Shown here: one piece after another, positions 6,275 through 13,137 of the stretch
Numbering within the stretch: position 1 is the first letter of the stretch
How the letters are laid out: every line of letters begins with the position of its first letter
NCBI GenBank assembly: GCA_013153915.1
Contig: JAADDL010000048.1
Coordinates: 1 to 20,565, forward strand
Direction of reading: 5' to 3'
DNA length: 20,565 bases
Source of the DNA: Campylobacterota bacterium
GTDB lineage: Bacteria > Campylobacterota > Campylobacteria > Campylobacterales > JALSKU01
The notes under the pieces: model-generated
The model's input: the letters and a program-made list of their open reading frames with translations, nothing else
What the model was told of the DNA's origin: nothing
Database searches by the model: none
Position numbers and translations under genes: made by a program

Positions 6275-6518
6275 AAAATTAGAACTTAACTATCCGTGCG
6301 AGTGGGAATATAAACTCTTTACAAAAGATGGAGAGAAACTTAAGGACTCCATATCAAAAAAATATTCTCACAGAGACTACTCTCTTGACTTTTCCAGCAG
6401 AAGCAAAAAGGGCAACTATGAGAGCTACTCTTTTAAAATGACGGTAAACGATGAAAAAGATAGGTTAGACACCTATAACGACCTAAAAAAAGATGAAAAT
6501 ATTAAAATAATCATATAA
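6237..6518 (+). CDS. DUF493 family protein (HP0495/YbeD-like)
   Basis: A 93-residue protein whose core begins with the family mark LNYPCEWEYKLF (17-28) and continues through HRDYSLDFSSRSKKGNYESYSF, ending KIII. It fits the small ferredoxin-like DUF493 fold of Helicobacter HP0495 and E. coli YbeD; its role is not established. The start is ATG 6237, six bases after a strong GGAGG (6225-6229) that is itself part of moaC coding sequence. The gene therefore overlaps moaC by 38 bases in another frame, and the first 15 or so residues (AGKAVTSSEKSKK) are a non-conserved lead. The next gene begins nine bases after its stop, so three genes probably share one mRNA. Confidence 0.8.
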   Translation: MAGKAVTSSEKSKKLELNYPCEWEYKLFTKDGEKLKDSISKKYSHRDYSLDFSSRSKKGNYESYSFKMTVNDEKDRLDTYNDLKKDENIKIII

Positions 6519-6527
6519 GGAAATAAG

Positions 6528-7742
6528 ATGTTAAATATTCAAGAAGAGTTTTTAAAGCAGATACATGGCACAAAAGAGGTGGATGAGATAGAAAAGAAGA
6601 TTAAAAAATCGGCTTTCGAACTTAGTAAAAAAAAGCTCTCCAGATTGAAAGACAACAAAAAAAGAGAACATAGAGCCATAGAGCTTTTAAAAAGCTTTAT
6701 AAGGGTATTAAAAGAGGAAAATATCGAAAATATTAGTACGGTCTCAGCCGTAATAGAGGGCATATCCAAAGCGATATCTTATGACAAAGAGCAAGAAATC
6801 TATGAGATGATAACCAAACTTTGTAGATTGGAAAGAGAGATTGACGAACAAAAGCATGAGTTGAAAAAAACTCTATATGAGTTATATGGCGAGATGGAGA
6901 AAGTCGTCGATACTCTCGAGGAAGATTCTAAGGAATTTTTAGAAAAAGCTTTAAGCGATATCAAGCTCAAAGACGTCTCAATGCTCGGCATTTTAAAAGA
7001 GACGGTAGAAGAAGCTATCTTAACGGTTTTGGAAAAACAAAAAGATGTTGAAGAGTTGATAAATCAGATTACACAAAATATCGTATTTCAAGCTATACAA
7101 GAGGATGATTTTAGCAAAGAAAGATTGATGGATATATCAAAAACAGTCTTGGAAGTAGCCGTCAATATCGCCGATGAGTATCAAGCATACGCAAAAGATA
7201 TTTTAAAAGGAGCGGTATTTGGAGTCAAAAACGGCATTACTAAAGCCATAAAACAATTTAATGAAAATCTTGAGTTTTTACCCGATGAGATACGAGACGA
7301 AAGACAAGAAAAGATACTTTTTGAGGGGTTAAATATCATAGATGCAAATAGTGATTTTATCGATATTATAAAGCAGTGCGCCAAAAAATCAAACGGTATA
7401 TCAAAAAAGATACTGGAAGATTTGATGTACGATATAGACTCTTCATTGACAAAAATCATCAAAATAACATCGGATACGAAAGAGAATATTTTAAATAAGA
7501 TTGAAAAACTTAAAGAAAGCCCAAAAATAAACGAGCTTAAAAAGAGACTCTCTCAAAAAATAACGGATTTGCATATAGATAAAAAAATAAAACCTATCAA
7601 CAAAGACGATATCGAAAATGTGGCGAAAGAATCCAAAAAACTCGGTTTAAGAGCTTGGGAAGTCGCTAAAAACGCCATAGATAGCGCAGTTAAAACAACA
7701 AAAGAGAGTTTACACAAAAACAGCGACAATGAAGATAAATAA
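6528..7742 (+). CDS. Uncharacterised all-helical protein
   Basis: A 404-residue cytoplasmic protein with no signal peptide or membrane segment. It is very rich in K, E and I/L, has almost no glycine or proline outside a few loops, and reads as long amphipathic helices throughout. Coiled-coil stretches are likely at about 15-60 and 85-135. A less charged section near 215-245 (YAKDILKGAVFGVKNGITKAI) resembles the repeated A-x-G-x-x-x-G-I helices of a helical family that may be the one called DUF6781, but this is recalled and unverified. The C-terminus (about 325-404) is lysine-rich. AAGG precedes ATG 6528 by seven bases and overlaps the end of the DUF493 gene, so it is the third gene of the moaC unit. 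No function is proposed; a scaffold or envelope-associated role would be guesswork. Confidence 0.75.
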   Translation: MLNIQEEFLKQIHGTKEVDEIEKKIKKSAFELSKKKLSRLKDNKKREHRAIELLKSFIRVLKEENIENISTVSAVIEGISKAISYDKEQEIYEMITKLCRLEREIDEQKHELKKTLYELYGEMEKVVDTLEEDSKEFLEKALSDIKLKDVSMLGILKETVEEAILTVLEKQKDVEELINQITQNIVFQAIQEDDFSKERLMDISKTVLEVAVNIADEYQAYAKDILKGAVFGVKNGITKAIKQFNENLEFLPDEIRDERQEKILFEGLNIIDANSDFIDIIKQCAKKSNGISKKILEDLMYDIDSSLTKIIKITSDTKENILNKIEKLKESPKINELKKRLSQKITDLHIDKKIKPINKDDIENVAKESKKLGLRAWEVAKNAIDSAVKTTKESLHKNSDNEDK

Positions 7743-7752
7743 CAATATTTTA

Positions 7753-7782
7753 TTGACATCGCAACCCTATCTATTGTATCAT
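7753..7782 (+). promoter_or_regulatory. Candidate upstream promoter of perR
   Basis: TTGACA (7753-7758) and TATCAT (7777-7782) are separated by 18 bases. It would be a second, upstream promoter for the regulator gene; weaker at the -10 than the proximal one. Confidence 0.3.
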
Positions 7783-7795
7783 TTCAAAAGTGACA

Positions 7796-7817
7796 TTTTG
7801 CACAAAATAGTGCAAAA
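7796..7817. promoter_or_regulatory. Palindrome over the perR promoter (candidate operator)
   Basis: TTTTGCAC (7796-7803), six bases, GTGCAAAA (7810-7817): two perfect eight-base arms. The left arm contains the -35 hexamer and the right arm lies in the spacer, so a bound protein would block the promoter. Autoregulation by the downstream Fur-family protein is the obvious reading, though the sequence is not a classical AT-only PerR or Fur box. Confidence 0.55.
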
Positions 7818-7825
7818 GTTATAAT
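7798..7825 (+). promoter_or_regulatory. Proximal perR promoter
   Basis: TTGCAC (7798-7803) and a perfect TATAAT (7820-7825) with a 16-base spacer, 14 bases before the start codon. The expected transcript start falls in the AAGGA ribosome-site region, so the leader would be very short. Confidence 0.55.
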
Positions 7826-7839
7826 TTAAGGAAAAATAG

Positions 7840-8259
7840 ATGCAAAACTATAAAACAAGGCTAAAGGAGTATCGTTTAAAAGCAACTCCACAAAGAATGT
7901 ATATGATTGAAGAAATTGAAAAAAGAGGACATATAGATATTGATACGTTATACGAATCTTTAAAAAACATATTTCCGTATATATCTTTGGCAACCGTATA
8001 TAAAAATATCAATTCTATGACGGAAAACGGTTTTTTAACAGAAGTTAAAATTCCTAAACTCAAAACTAGATACGAACTTTCAAAAGAAGATCATGCACAT
8101 TTGTTATGTAGAGAATGTGGAAAATTGACGGATATTTCTGTTGAAAGCGAGCCTATGACGAAAAACGCGCAACTAAAAAGCGGATATAAAATAGAAAAAA
8201 CTTTAGTAACATTTGAAGGTATATGTCCCGCTTGCCAAAAAAAGGATAAAGGAAAATAA
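7840..8259 (+). CDS. perR: Fur family transcriptional regulator, PerR-like
   Basis: A 139-residue Fur-family repressor with a winged-helix N-terminus (LKATPQR at 13-19, recognition helix ISLATVYKNIN at 48-58) and a metal-binding dimerisation domain. Two CxxC pairs (C90/C93 and C129/C132) would hold structural zinc. Regulatory-site candidates are H31, E79, H85, H87 and D98. The last position is aspartate, as in peroxide-sensing PerR, where iron-sensing Fur usually has glutamate, and the HHHDH stretch of Fur is absent (DHAH here). So peroxide sensing is more likely than iron sensing, but this is inference. ATG 7840 follows AAGGA by seven bases. The gene converges on livF, and its final codons lie in the liv operon terminator. 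A palindrome covers its promoter. Confidence 0.85.
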   Translation: MQNYKTRLKEYRLKATPQRMYMIEEIEKRGHIDIDTLYESLKNIFPYISLATVYKNINSMTENGFLTEVKIPKLKTRYELSKEDHAHLLCRECGKLTDISVESEPMTKNAQLKSGYKIEKTLVTFEGICPACQKKDKGK

Positions 8260-8271
8260 CCCCTTTATCCT
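8237..8271 (-). terminator. Intrinsic terminator of the liv operon, overlapping the end of perR
   Basis: A perfect ten-base stem (AGGATAAAGG 8243-8252, CCTTTATCCT 8262-8271, nine-base loop) is followed on the minus strand by six Ts (8242-8237). It contains the livF stop codon in one arm and the perR stop codon in the loop. The T-run encodes lysines of PerR. No T-run follows on the plus strand, so it works best for livF. Confidence 0.75.
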
Positions 8272-8957
8272 CCCAAATATTTCTTTCTAACCTCATCATT
8301 GCCAAGTAACACTTCGGCTTTATCTTCCAAAGCGATACTTCCGTTTTCAAGCACATACGCATAATCGGCTATCTTTAAAGCAGCAAAAGCATTTTGCTCT
8401 ACTAGCAAAATGGTGATATTCTCTTTCAATCTTTGAATGATCTCAAACAGCTCTCCAACTATCTTTGGTGCTAGTCCTAGGCTCGGTTCATCAAGCATCA
8501 AAAGCTTCGTTTCACTCATCAAAGCTCTTGCGATAGCGAGCATCTGCTGCTCTCCTCCGCTCATAGTTCCGGCTAATTGGTCTTTTCTGCTAGCAAGTCT
8601 TGGAAACATCTCATACATCTCGTCTCTTAGAGTTTCAAAGTTTTCATCATTATTAAAAGCACCCATTCTAAGATTTTCATCAACCGTAAGATTTATAAAC
8701 ACTCTTCTACCCTCAGGCACGAGAGATACGCCTCTTTGGATTATCTCATGAGTTTTGAGCTTTGCTATATCCACTCCGAAATACTCTACCACCCCTTTTT
8801 TCTTGACACTATTTACTATCGCATTCAATGTGGAAGTTTTTCCTGCGCCGTTTGATCCTATAAGAGTTACTATATTGCCCTCTTTTACATGAAAGTCTAT
8901 GCCTCTAACAGCCGCTATAACACCGTAATATACTTCTAAATTCTTTACTTTAAGCAT
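8265..8957 (-). CDS. livF: Branched-chain amino acid ABC transporter ATPase LivF
   Basis: A 230-residue ABC ATPase, the second of the two in the high-affinity leucine/isoleucine/valine importer. Walker A is GSNGAGKTS (34-42), the signature is MSGGEQQMLAIARAL, Walker B is LLMLDEPSLGLAP, and the frame ends at the typical LivF length. The LivF-specific opening (LEVYYGVIAAVRGI) and EGRRVFINLTVDENL stretch distinguish it from LivG. It is the last gene of the operon and overlaps livG by eight bases. Its stop codon lies within the operon terminator. Confidence 0.95.
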   Translation of the reverse strand: MLKVKNLEVYYGVIAAVRGIDFHVKEGNIVTLIGSNGAGKTSTLNAIVNSVKKKGVVEYFGVDIAKLKTHEIIQRGVSLVPEGRRVFINLTVDENLRMGAFNNDENFETLRDEMYEMFPRLASRKDQLAGTMSGGEQQMLAIARALMSETKLLMLDEPSLGLAPKIVGELFEIIQRLKENITILLVEQNAFAALKIADYAYVLENGSIALEDKAEVLLGNDEVRKKYLGG

Positions 8958-9717
8958 GTGTAAAATCCCCCAAATATGCCGCTACGACCTTTTCGTCGAC
9001 AATAGCGTCGGCAGGTTTTCCTTCAAATATCTCTTCACCATAGTCAAGCACAAGCACTTTATCGCACATATTGTTTACGAACTTCATATCGTGCTCTATC
9101 AAAAGAATGGTCAAGCCGTACTCCTCTTTGATCTCTTTTATAATTCTTGATAAGTCTTCCGTTTCATTGGGATTCATACCCGCCGCAGGCTCGTCAAGCA
9201 ACAAAAGTTTCGGCTCGGTTGCCAAAGCTCTAGCTATCTCTACTTTTCTTTGGTTGCCGTAGCTTAGTGCCGTTGCGTTATAGTCGGCATACTCGGCTAT
9301 ACCAAATCTCTCAAGTATCTCCATAGCCGCCTTTTTCACCCTCTTCTCATCGGAAAAATATCTAGGCAATCTCAAAATTGACTCAAAAAAAGTATAATTT
9401 ATCTGATTGTGAAAACCTATCAAGACATTTTCCAAAACGGTCATACTCTTAAAAAGTCTAATATTTTGAAAAGTTCTGGCTATTCCCTTTCTAACGATAA
9501 GATTCGGCTTCAATCCCGATATGGATTCGTTTAAAAAGTAAACTTCTCCTTCGGTTTGTTTGTAGTTGCCGGTAATGATATTGAATATAGTTGTTTTACC
9601 TGCTCCGTTTGGACCTATTAGACCAAAGATTTCTCCCGATTTGACTCCGAAACTAAGATTGTCTATAGCGGTAACTCCGCCAAATCTCATAGTTACATTT
9701 TTTATCTCTAAGATCAT
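8950..9717 (-). CDS. livG: Branched-chain amino acid ABC transporter ATPase LivG
   Basis: A 255-residue ABC ATPase. Walker A is GPNGAGKTT (35-43), the signature is LSYGNQRKVEIARAL, Walker B is LLLLDEPAAGMNP, and the switch histidine is in LIEHDM. The RTFQNIRLFKSMTVLENVLIG stretch and the AAGMNPNET loop are LivG marks. It pairs with LivF under the LivH/LivM channel in the inner membrane. The start ATG 9717 overlaps the livM stop (ATGA), seven bases after AAGGA. Confidence 0.95.
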   Translation of the reverse strand: MILEIKNVTMRFGGVTAIDNLSFGVKSGEIFGLIGPNGAGKTTIFNIITGNYKQTEGEVYFLNESISGLKPNLIVRKGIARTFQNIRLFKSMTVLENVLIGFHNQINYTFFESILRLPRYFSDEKRVKKAAMEILERFGIAEYADYNATALSYGNQRKVEIARALATEPKLLLLDEPAAGMNPNETEDLSRIIKEIKEEYGLTILLIEHDMKFVNNMCDKVLVLDYGEEIFEGKPADAIVDEKVVAAYLGDFTHA

Positions 9718-10736
9718 TTTTTGGTCCTTTTAAAAATTTCCGTCAACTCTTTGTTGCCGAACAATCCTCGTCTGGCAAATAACATCATCACGATAAGAAG
9801 TATTGAAAACACCACCATTCTAAGTCCGGGGTGCGCTCCGGTATGGTATCCCATGATATTCATATCTTGATCCAAAAATCTAAGCCATTCGCTTCCGCCC
9901 ATAACAAGAATAGTACCTAAAATTGCTCCGCTCATACTTCCAAGTCCTCCAAGCACTATAATGATAAGAAGCTGGAAGGTAAGCAAGAATGTAAACTGAT
10001 CCGGAGATATGGTCGTTAACAACGAAGCCATCAAACCTCCGCCGACTCCTTCAAAAAATGCACTTGTCATAAATGCGTATGTTTTCATCCAAAATGTATT
10101 TACACCCATTGCCGTAGCGGCATCTTCATCGTCTCTGACCGCTTTCATAGCTCTTCCGAACTTTGAGTAAATGATATTTATCATGACGATAAATGTGATA
10201 ACGGCTATAAAACCGCACCAATACAGATTTGCCTCGGAAGGAATATCGTTTAGCCCCATCGCTCCGTTTGTGTATTTTGGGTTATTCATAGCAAAAATTC
10301 TAATAATAAATCCAAATCCAAGAGTTACGATGGCAAGATAATCGCCTCTTACTCTAAATACGGGAACGGAAAGTATAAAAGCTAAAGCCGCCGCAACCAC
10401 ACCGCTCATGATAAGCGCCGGTAAAAAGCTTGAGTGCATAGCCATTATGATTGGTGCGGGGTCTTCCAAAGCGAACATATCAAGCTTAGTATCGCCCGGT
10501 ATCAAAAATAGCGCCGTAACATACGCTCCTATAGCCACAAAGCCGTTAGGCTCAAGTGAAAATTGCCCCGCAATTCCGTTTATAAGATTGTAGCTAAGAG
10601 CCAATATGGCAAATATAGCTATATTGTTAAGTATACTTACGGTGTACGGGTCGAAGTGGTTTTGAGCATACCAAATAAACCAAATGGTAGATAGAAATAA
10701 AAAAAGCTGTATAAAATGTTTTTTCTCTATTAGCAT
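9714..10736 (-). CDS. livM: Branched-chain amino acid ABC transporter permease LivM
   Basis: A 340-residue inner-membrane permease with about eight to ten hydrophobic segments. The conserved LivM core is clear: LSYNLINGIAGQFSLEPNGFVAIGAY near 48-73, VFRVRGDYLAIVTLGFGFIIRI near 124-145, and GGLGSMSGAILG near 260. It forms the channel with LivH. Two ATGs stand in tandem (10739 and 10736). The second is chosen because AGGAGG (10742-10747) lies five bases before it but only two before the first; one residue is at stake. The ribosome site overlaps the livH stop codon, so the two permease genes are translationally linked. Confidence 0.93.
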   Translation of the reverse strand: MLIEKKHFIQLFLFLSTIWFIWYAQNHFDPYTVSILNNIAIFAILALSYNLINGIAGQFSLEPNGFVAIGAYVTALFLIPGDTKLDMFALEDPAPIIMAMHSSFLPALIMSGVVAAALAFILSVPVFRVRGDYLAIVTLGFGFIIRIFAMNNPKYTNGAMGLNDIPSEANLYWCGFIAVITFIVMINIIYSKFGRAMKAVRDDEDAATAMGVNTFWMKTYAFMTSAFFEGVGGGLMASLLTTISPDQFTFLLTFQLLIIIVLGGLGSMSGAILGTILVMGGSEWLRFLDQDMNIMGYHTGAHPGLRMVVFSILLIVMMLFARRGLFGNKELTEIFKRTKK

Positions 10737-10745
10737 CATATCCTC

Positions 10746-11639
10746 CTAAAATCTACTTCTATCTAAGTCTTGACCCATAATACCCGTAGGCTTAAAGAGT
10801 AAAACCAAAATAAGAAAAACAAACGCAAAAGCATCCTTGTATCCTCCAAGGTCAGGCATAAAGGCTACAACGACTATCTCGGTAAAACCGAGTATAAAAC
10901 CGCCTATTACCGCCCCCGCAACGCTTCCTATACCTCCAAGTACCGCCGCCGCAAACGCTTTAAGACCCACTATGATACCCATAAGCGGATCGATAGAGGG
11001 ATAACTAACGGCATAAAAGACGCCTCCTATCGCCGCAAGTCCCGAACCCATAGCAAAGACTATCATGATAATAAAATCAGCGTTTATACCCATAAGCTTA
11101 ACGGTCGGTATATCAAAAGCTAAAGCTCTAATAGCCATACCGTATTTCGTTCTATATAGTATCCATAAGATAATAGCAAGCAATATTAAAGTAACGGCAG
11201 GAACTATAAAGACCATTCTCGGCATTATTACACTACCTATATGAAGCGTCTTTGTAAGATAGTCCGGAGCGGAAAACGCTCTTGGAACTCCGCCGAAAAG
11301 CACATTGAAGAGATTTTCCAAAAAGAAGCTGATACCGATAGCGGTAATCAAAAGTGATATTTTTGGAGCGTCCCTAAGAGGTTTATAGGCTATTTTATCC
11401 GTTAAAATACCTACTATCATTGCGCCTATGATTGCAATGATAACAGATAGCTCAAACGGAATACCGCTTGTGTGAGCAACATAGGCGATAAAAGCGCCAA
11501 CCATCATGATATCACCGTGAGCAAAGTTTATCAGCCTTAAAACTCCGTACACCATCGTATATCCGATGGCTATAAGCGCATACATACTGCCAAGACTCAC
11601 GCCGTTAACCATCTGTTGCATAAAAGTAGAAAAATCCAT
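10746..11639 (-). CDS. livH: Branched-chain amino acid ABC transporter permease LivH
   Basis: A 297-residue inner-membrane permease. The start region (QQMVNGVSLGSMYALIAIGYTMVYGVLRLINFAHGD) is the standard LivH opening, and KAFAAAVLGGIGSVAGAVIGG near 228-248 and KPTGIMGQ at the end are also family marks. It heads the livHMGF block, about 160 bases downstream of livJ and separated from it by a hairpin terminator. AGGGTG lies about eight bases before the ATG. A possible own -10 (TACAAT, minus strand, 11652-11657) is close to the start but weakly supported. Confidence 0.95.
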   Translation of the reverse strand: MDFSTFMQQMVNGVSLGSMYALIAIGYTMVYGVLRLINFAHGDIMMVGAFIAYVAHTSGIPFELSVIIAIIGAMIVGILTDKIAYKPLRDAPKISLLITAIGISFFLENLFNVLFGGVPRAFSAPDYLTKTLHIGSVIMPRMVFIVPAVTLILLAIILWILYRTKYGMAIRALAFDIPTVKLMGINADFIIMIVFAMGSGLAAIGGVFYAVSYPSIDPLMGIIVGLKAFAAAVLGGIGSVAGAVIGGFILGFTEIVVVAFMPDLGGYKDAFAFVFLILVLLFKPTGIMGQDLDRSRF

Positions 11640-11751
11640 CTTTTCACCCTAATTGTAATTTGTAAAGATAATAATATCTTAATGATACATAATTATTTTT
11701 TAATTTTGAGAATTTATTGGAAAAAATTTTTGTATATGTAGCTATCATGTT

Positions 11752-11788
11752 GTAAAATAAGCTATATCGCAATATTTTGCGATATAGC
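11752..11788 (-). terminator. Hairpin terminator between livJ and livH
   Basis: A perfect 12-base stem, GCTATATCGCAA (11761-11772) and TTGCGATATAGC (11777-11788), with a four-base loop, begins ten bases after the livJ stop. The minus strand continues TTATTTT after the stem; on the plus strand CTTTTTAG follows. It should end most livJ transcripts, letting a fraction read into livHMGF. Confidence 0.75.
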
Positions 11789-11798
11789 CTTTTTAGAT

Positions 11799-12923
11799 TT
11801 ATGGATTAACTGTTGTCAAATAAGCAAATTTACCATCTTTAACAACATTAACAACTGCTGATTTTACAGCGTTGCCTTCTTTGTTTATATTGATTACACC
11901 GGTAATACCGTGGAAATCTTTTGTGCCTCTTAGATTTTTGTTTACACAAACTTTATCAGTTGGCTGTTTTCCCTCGTCAATACACTTATTCATAGCCGCT
12001 ATTATCATATTGTAAGCGTCAGCCGCAAGCGCACCCATAGAGTCAGCCGCTTTGTGATACTTTTTATGATATGCCTCAACATAAGCTTTTGCTTCAGGAG
12101 ACTTAGCTGCGGCTTCATTGAAGTGGTCGGTATACATAAAGCCTTCAACAGCTTTTCCGCCTATTTTGATAAGCTCAGGGAATCCTGAACCGTCACCGCC
12201 GATAAAAGGAGCTTTTACGCCAACCGCTCTTGCTTGTCTAGCCAAAAGCGCTCCCTCAGGATAGTAACCGGTAAAAGCTATGATATCCGGATGCAAAGAC
12301 TTGATAGTTGAAACTTGAGCGTTAAAGTCTTTATCTCCGGAGTTTATAAGAACTCTACCTACAACTTTACCGCCGCCTTTAGTATAAGCTTTTTTGAAAG
12401 CTTTTGAAAGACCGACTGAGTAGTCTTGCTTGGCGTCAGTCACGATAACCGCTCTTTTAAGACCTTTGCTTAAAGCGTAGTTTGCGGCAACCGCACCCTG
12501 GAAAGGATCGATAAAACAAGCTCTTGTAACAAATTCTTTACCTTTTGTAACTCTTGGATTTGTAGAAGCATGAGTTATCATAGGTGTTTTTGCATTCTCC
12601 GCAACGGGAGCCATTGCCATAGAGTTTGAGCTGGCAACCTCACCGAGAATTGCGGTAACATGATTTTTGTCTATCAATCTTTTTGTAGCCGTAGCCGCCT
12701 CAACTTTATCGCCTCTATCATCAAGCACGATAAGCTTAACGTCATCTCCGTTTTTCAACTTGTGATTTTCATTGTATGCTATTTGCAAACCGTCGTTACT
12801 TGTTTGACCGAATGCCGCAATAGGTCCGGTCATCGGAAGTACTACACCGATTTGCACATCTTTTGCCATCAAAGCGCCACTAACCAATACGGTAGCCGCC
12901 GCTATACTTAAAACTTTTTTCAT
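11799..12923 (-). CDS. livJ: Branched-chain amino acid ABC transporter substrate-binding protein LivJ
   Basis: A 374-residue periplasmic binding protein of the type I (Leu/Ile/Val-binding) fold. A signal peptide (MKKVLSIAAATVLVSGALMA, 1-20) precedes the mature start KDVQIGVVLPMTGPIAAFGQ. Family marks include AILGEVASSNSMAMAPVAE, the ligand-loop ACFIDPFQG and DAYNMIIAAM near the end. It delivers branched-chain amino acids to LivHM. The start is ATG 12923, five bases after AAGGAG; a GTG two codons upstream overlaps that site and is rejected. It is upstream of livHMGF but separated by a terminator, the usual way of making more binding protein than permease. Substrate (leucine, isoleucine, valine or a related compound) is inferred. 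Confidence 0.93.
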   Translation of the reverse strand: MKKVLSIAAATVLVSGALMAKDVQIGVVLPMTGPIAAFGQTSNDGLQIAYNENHKLKNGDDVKLIVLDDRGDKVEAATATKRLIDKNHVTAILGEVASSNSMAMAPVAENAKTPMITHASTNPRVTKGKEFVTRACFIDPFQGAVAANYALSKGLKRAVIVTDAKQDYSVGLSKAFKKAYTKGGGKVVGRVLINSGDKDFNAQVSTIKSLHPDIIAFTGYYPEGALLARQARAVGVKAPFIGGDGSGFPELIKIGGKAVEGFMYTDHFNEAAAKSPEAKAYVEAYHKKYHKAADSMGALAADAYNMIIAAMNKCIDEGKQPTDKVCVNKNLRGTKDFHGITGVININKEGNAVKSAVVNVVKDGKFAYLTTVNP

Positions 12924-13043
12924 TTGCACTCCTTAAAGGTTTTTATCAAATATACACATTTTGCGTATATCATCTATGCTCTATGAGCTATATAACTTCT
13001 TTTTTACAAAAAAGGTAAAAAAGTAAGCTGTTTTTAATACTAT

Positions 13044-13057
13044 CAAGTTGTAACTTG
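13044..13057. repeat. Palindrome CAAGTT-GT-AACTTG upstream of livJ (candidate operator)
   Basis: Two perfect six-base arms around two bases, in the 214-base gap between the 628-residue gene and livJ. A weak promoter-like pair (TTGCAA and TATTAA, minus strand) flanks it. The gap otherwise holds AT-rich sequence with no ORF and no clear terminator. Confidence 0.3.
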
Positions 13058-13137
13058 CAAAATACTTATAAATTATTTTATTGTGATAATCTATAAAAAA
13101 TTTTATAAATTTCTTTCGTTTAAAACATACTTAACAC

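Noticed and set aside
12660..12911. Plus-strand frame opposite the livJ start
   Set aside because: Antisense to a clear signal peptide and binding-protein core; no promoter or ribosome site.
13076..13137. Possible terminator after the 628-residue gene
   Set aside because: The only stem is seven A/T pairs (TATAAAA/TTTTATA), too weak to support.
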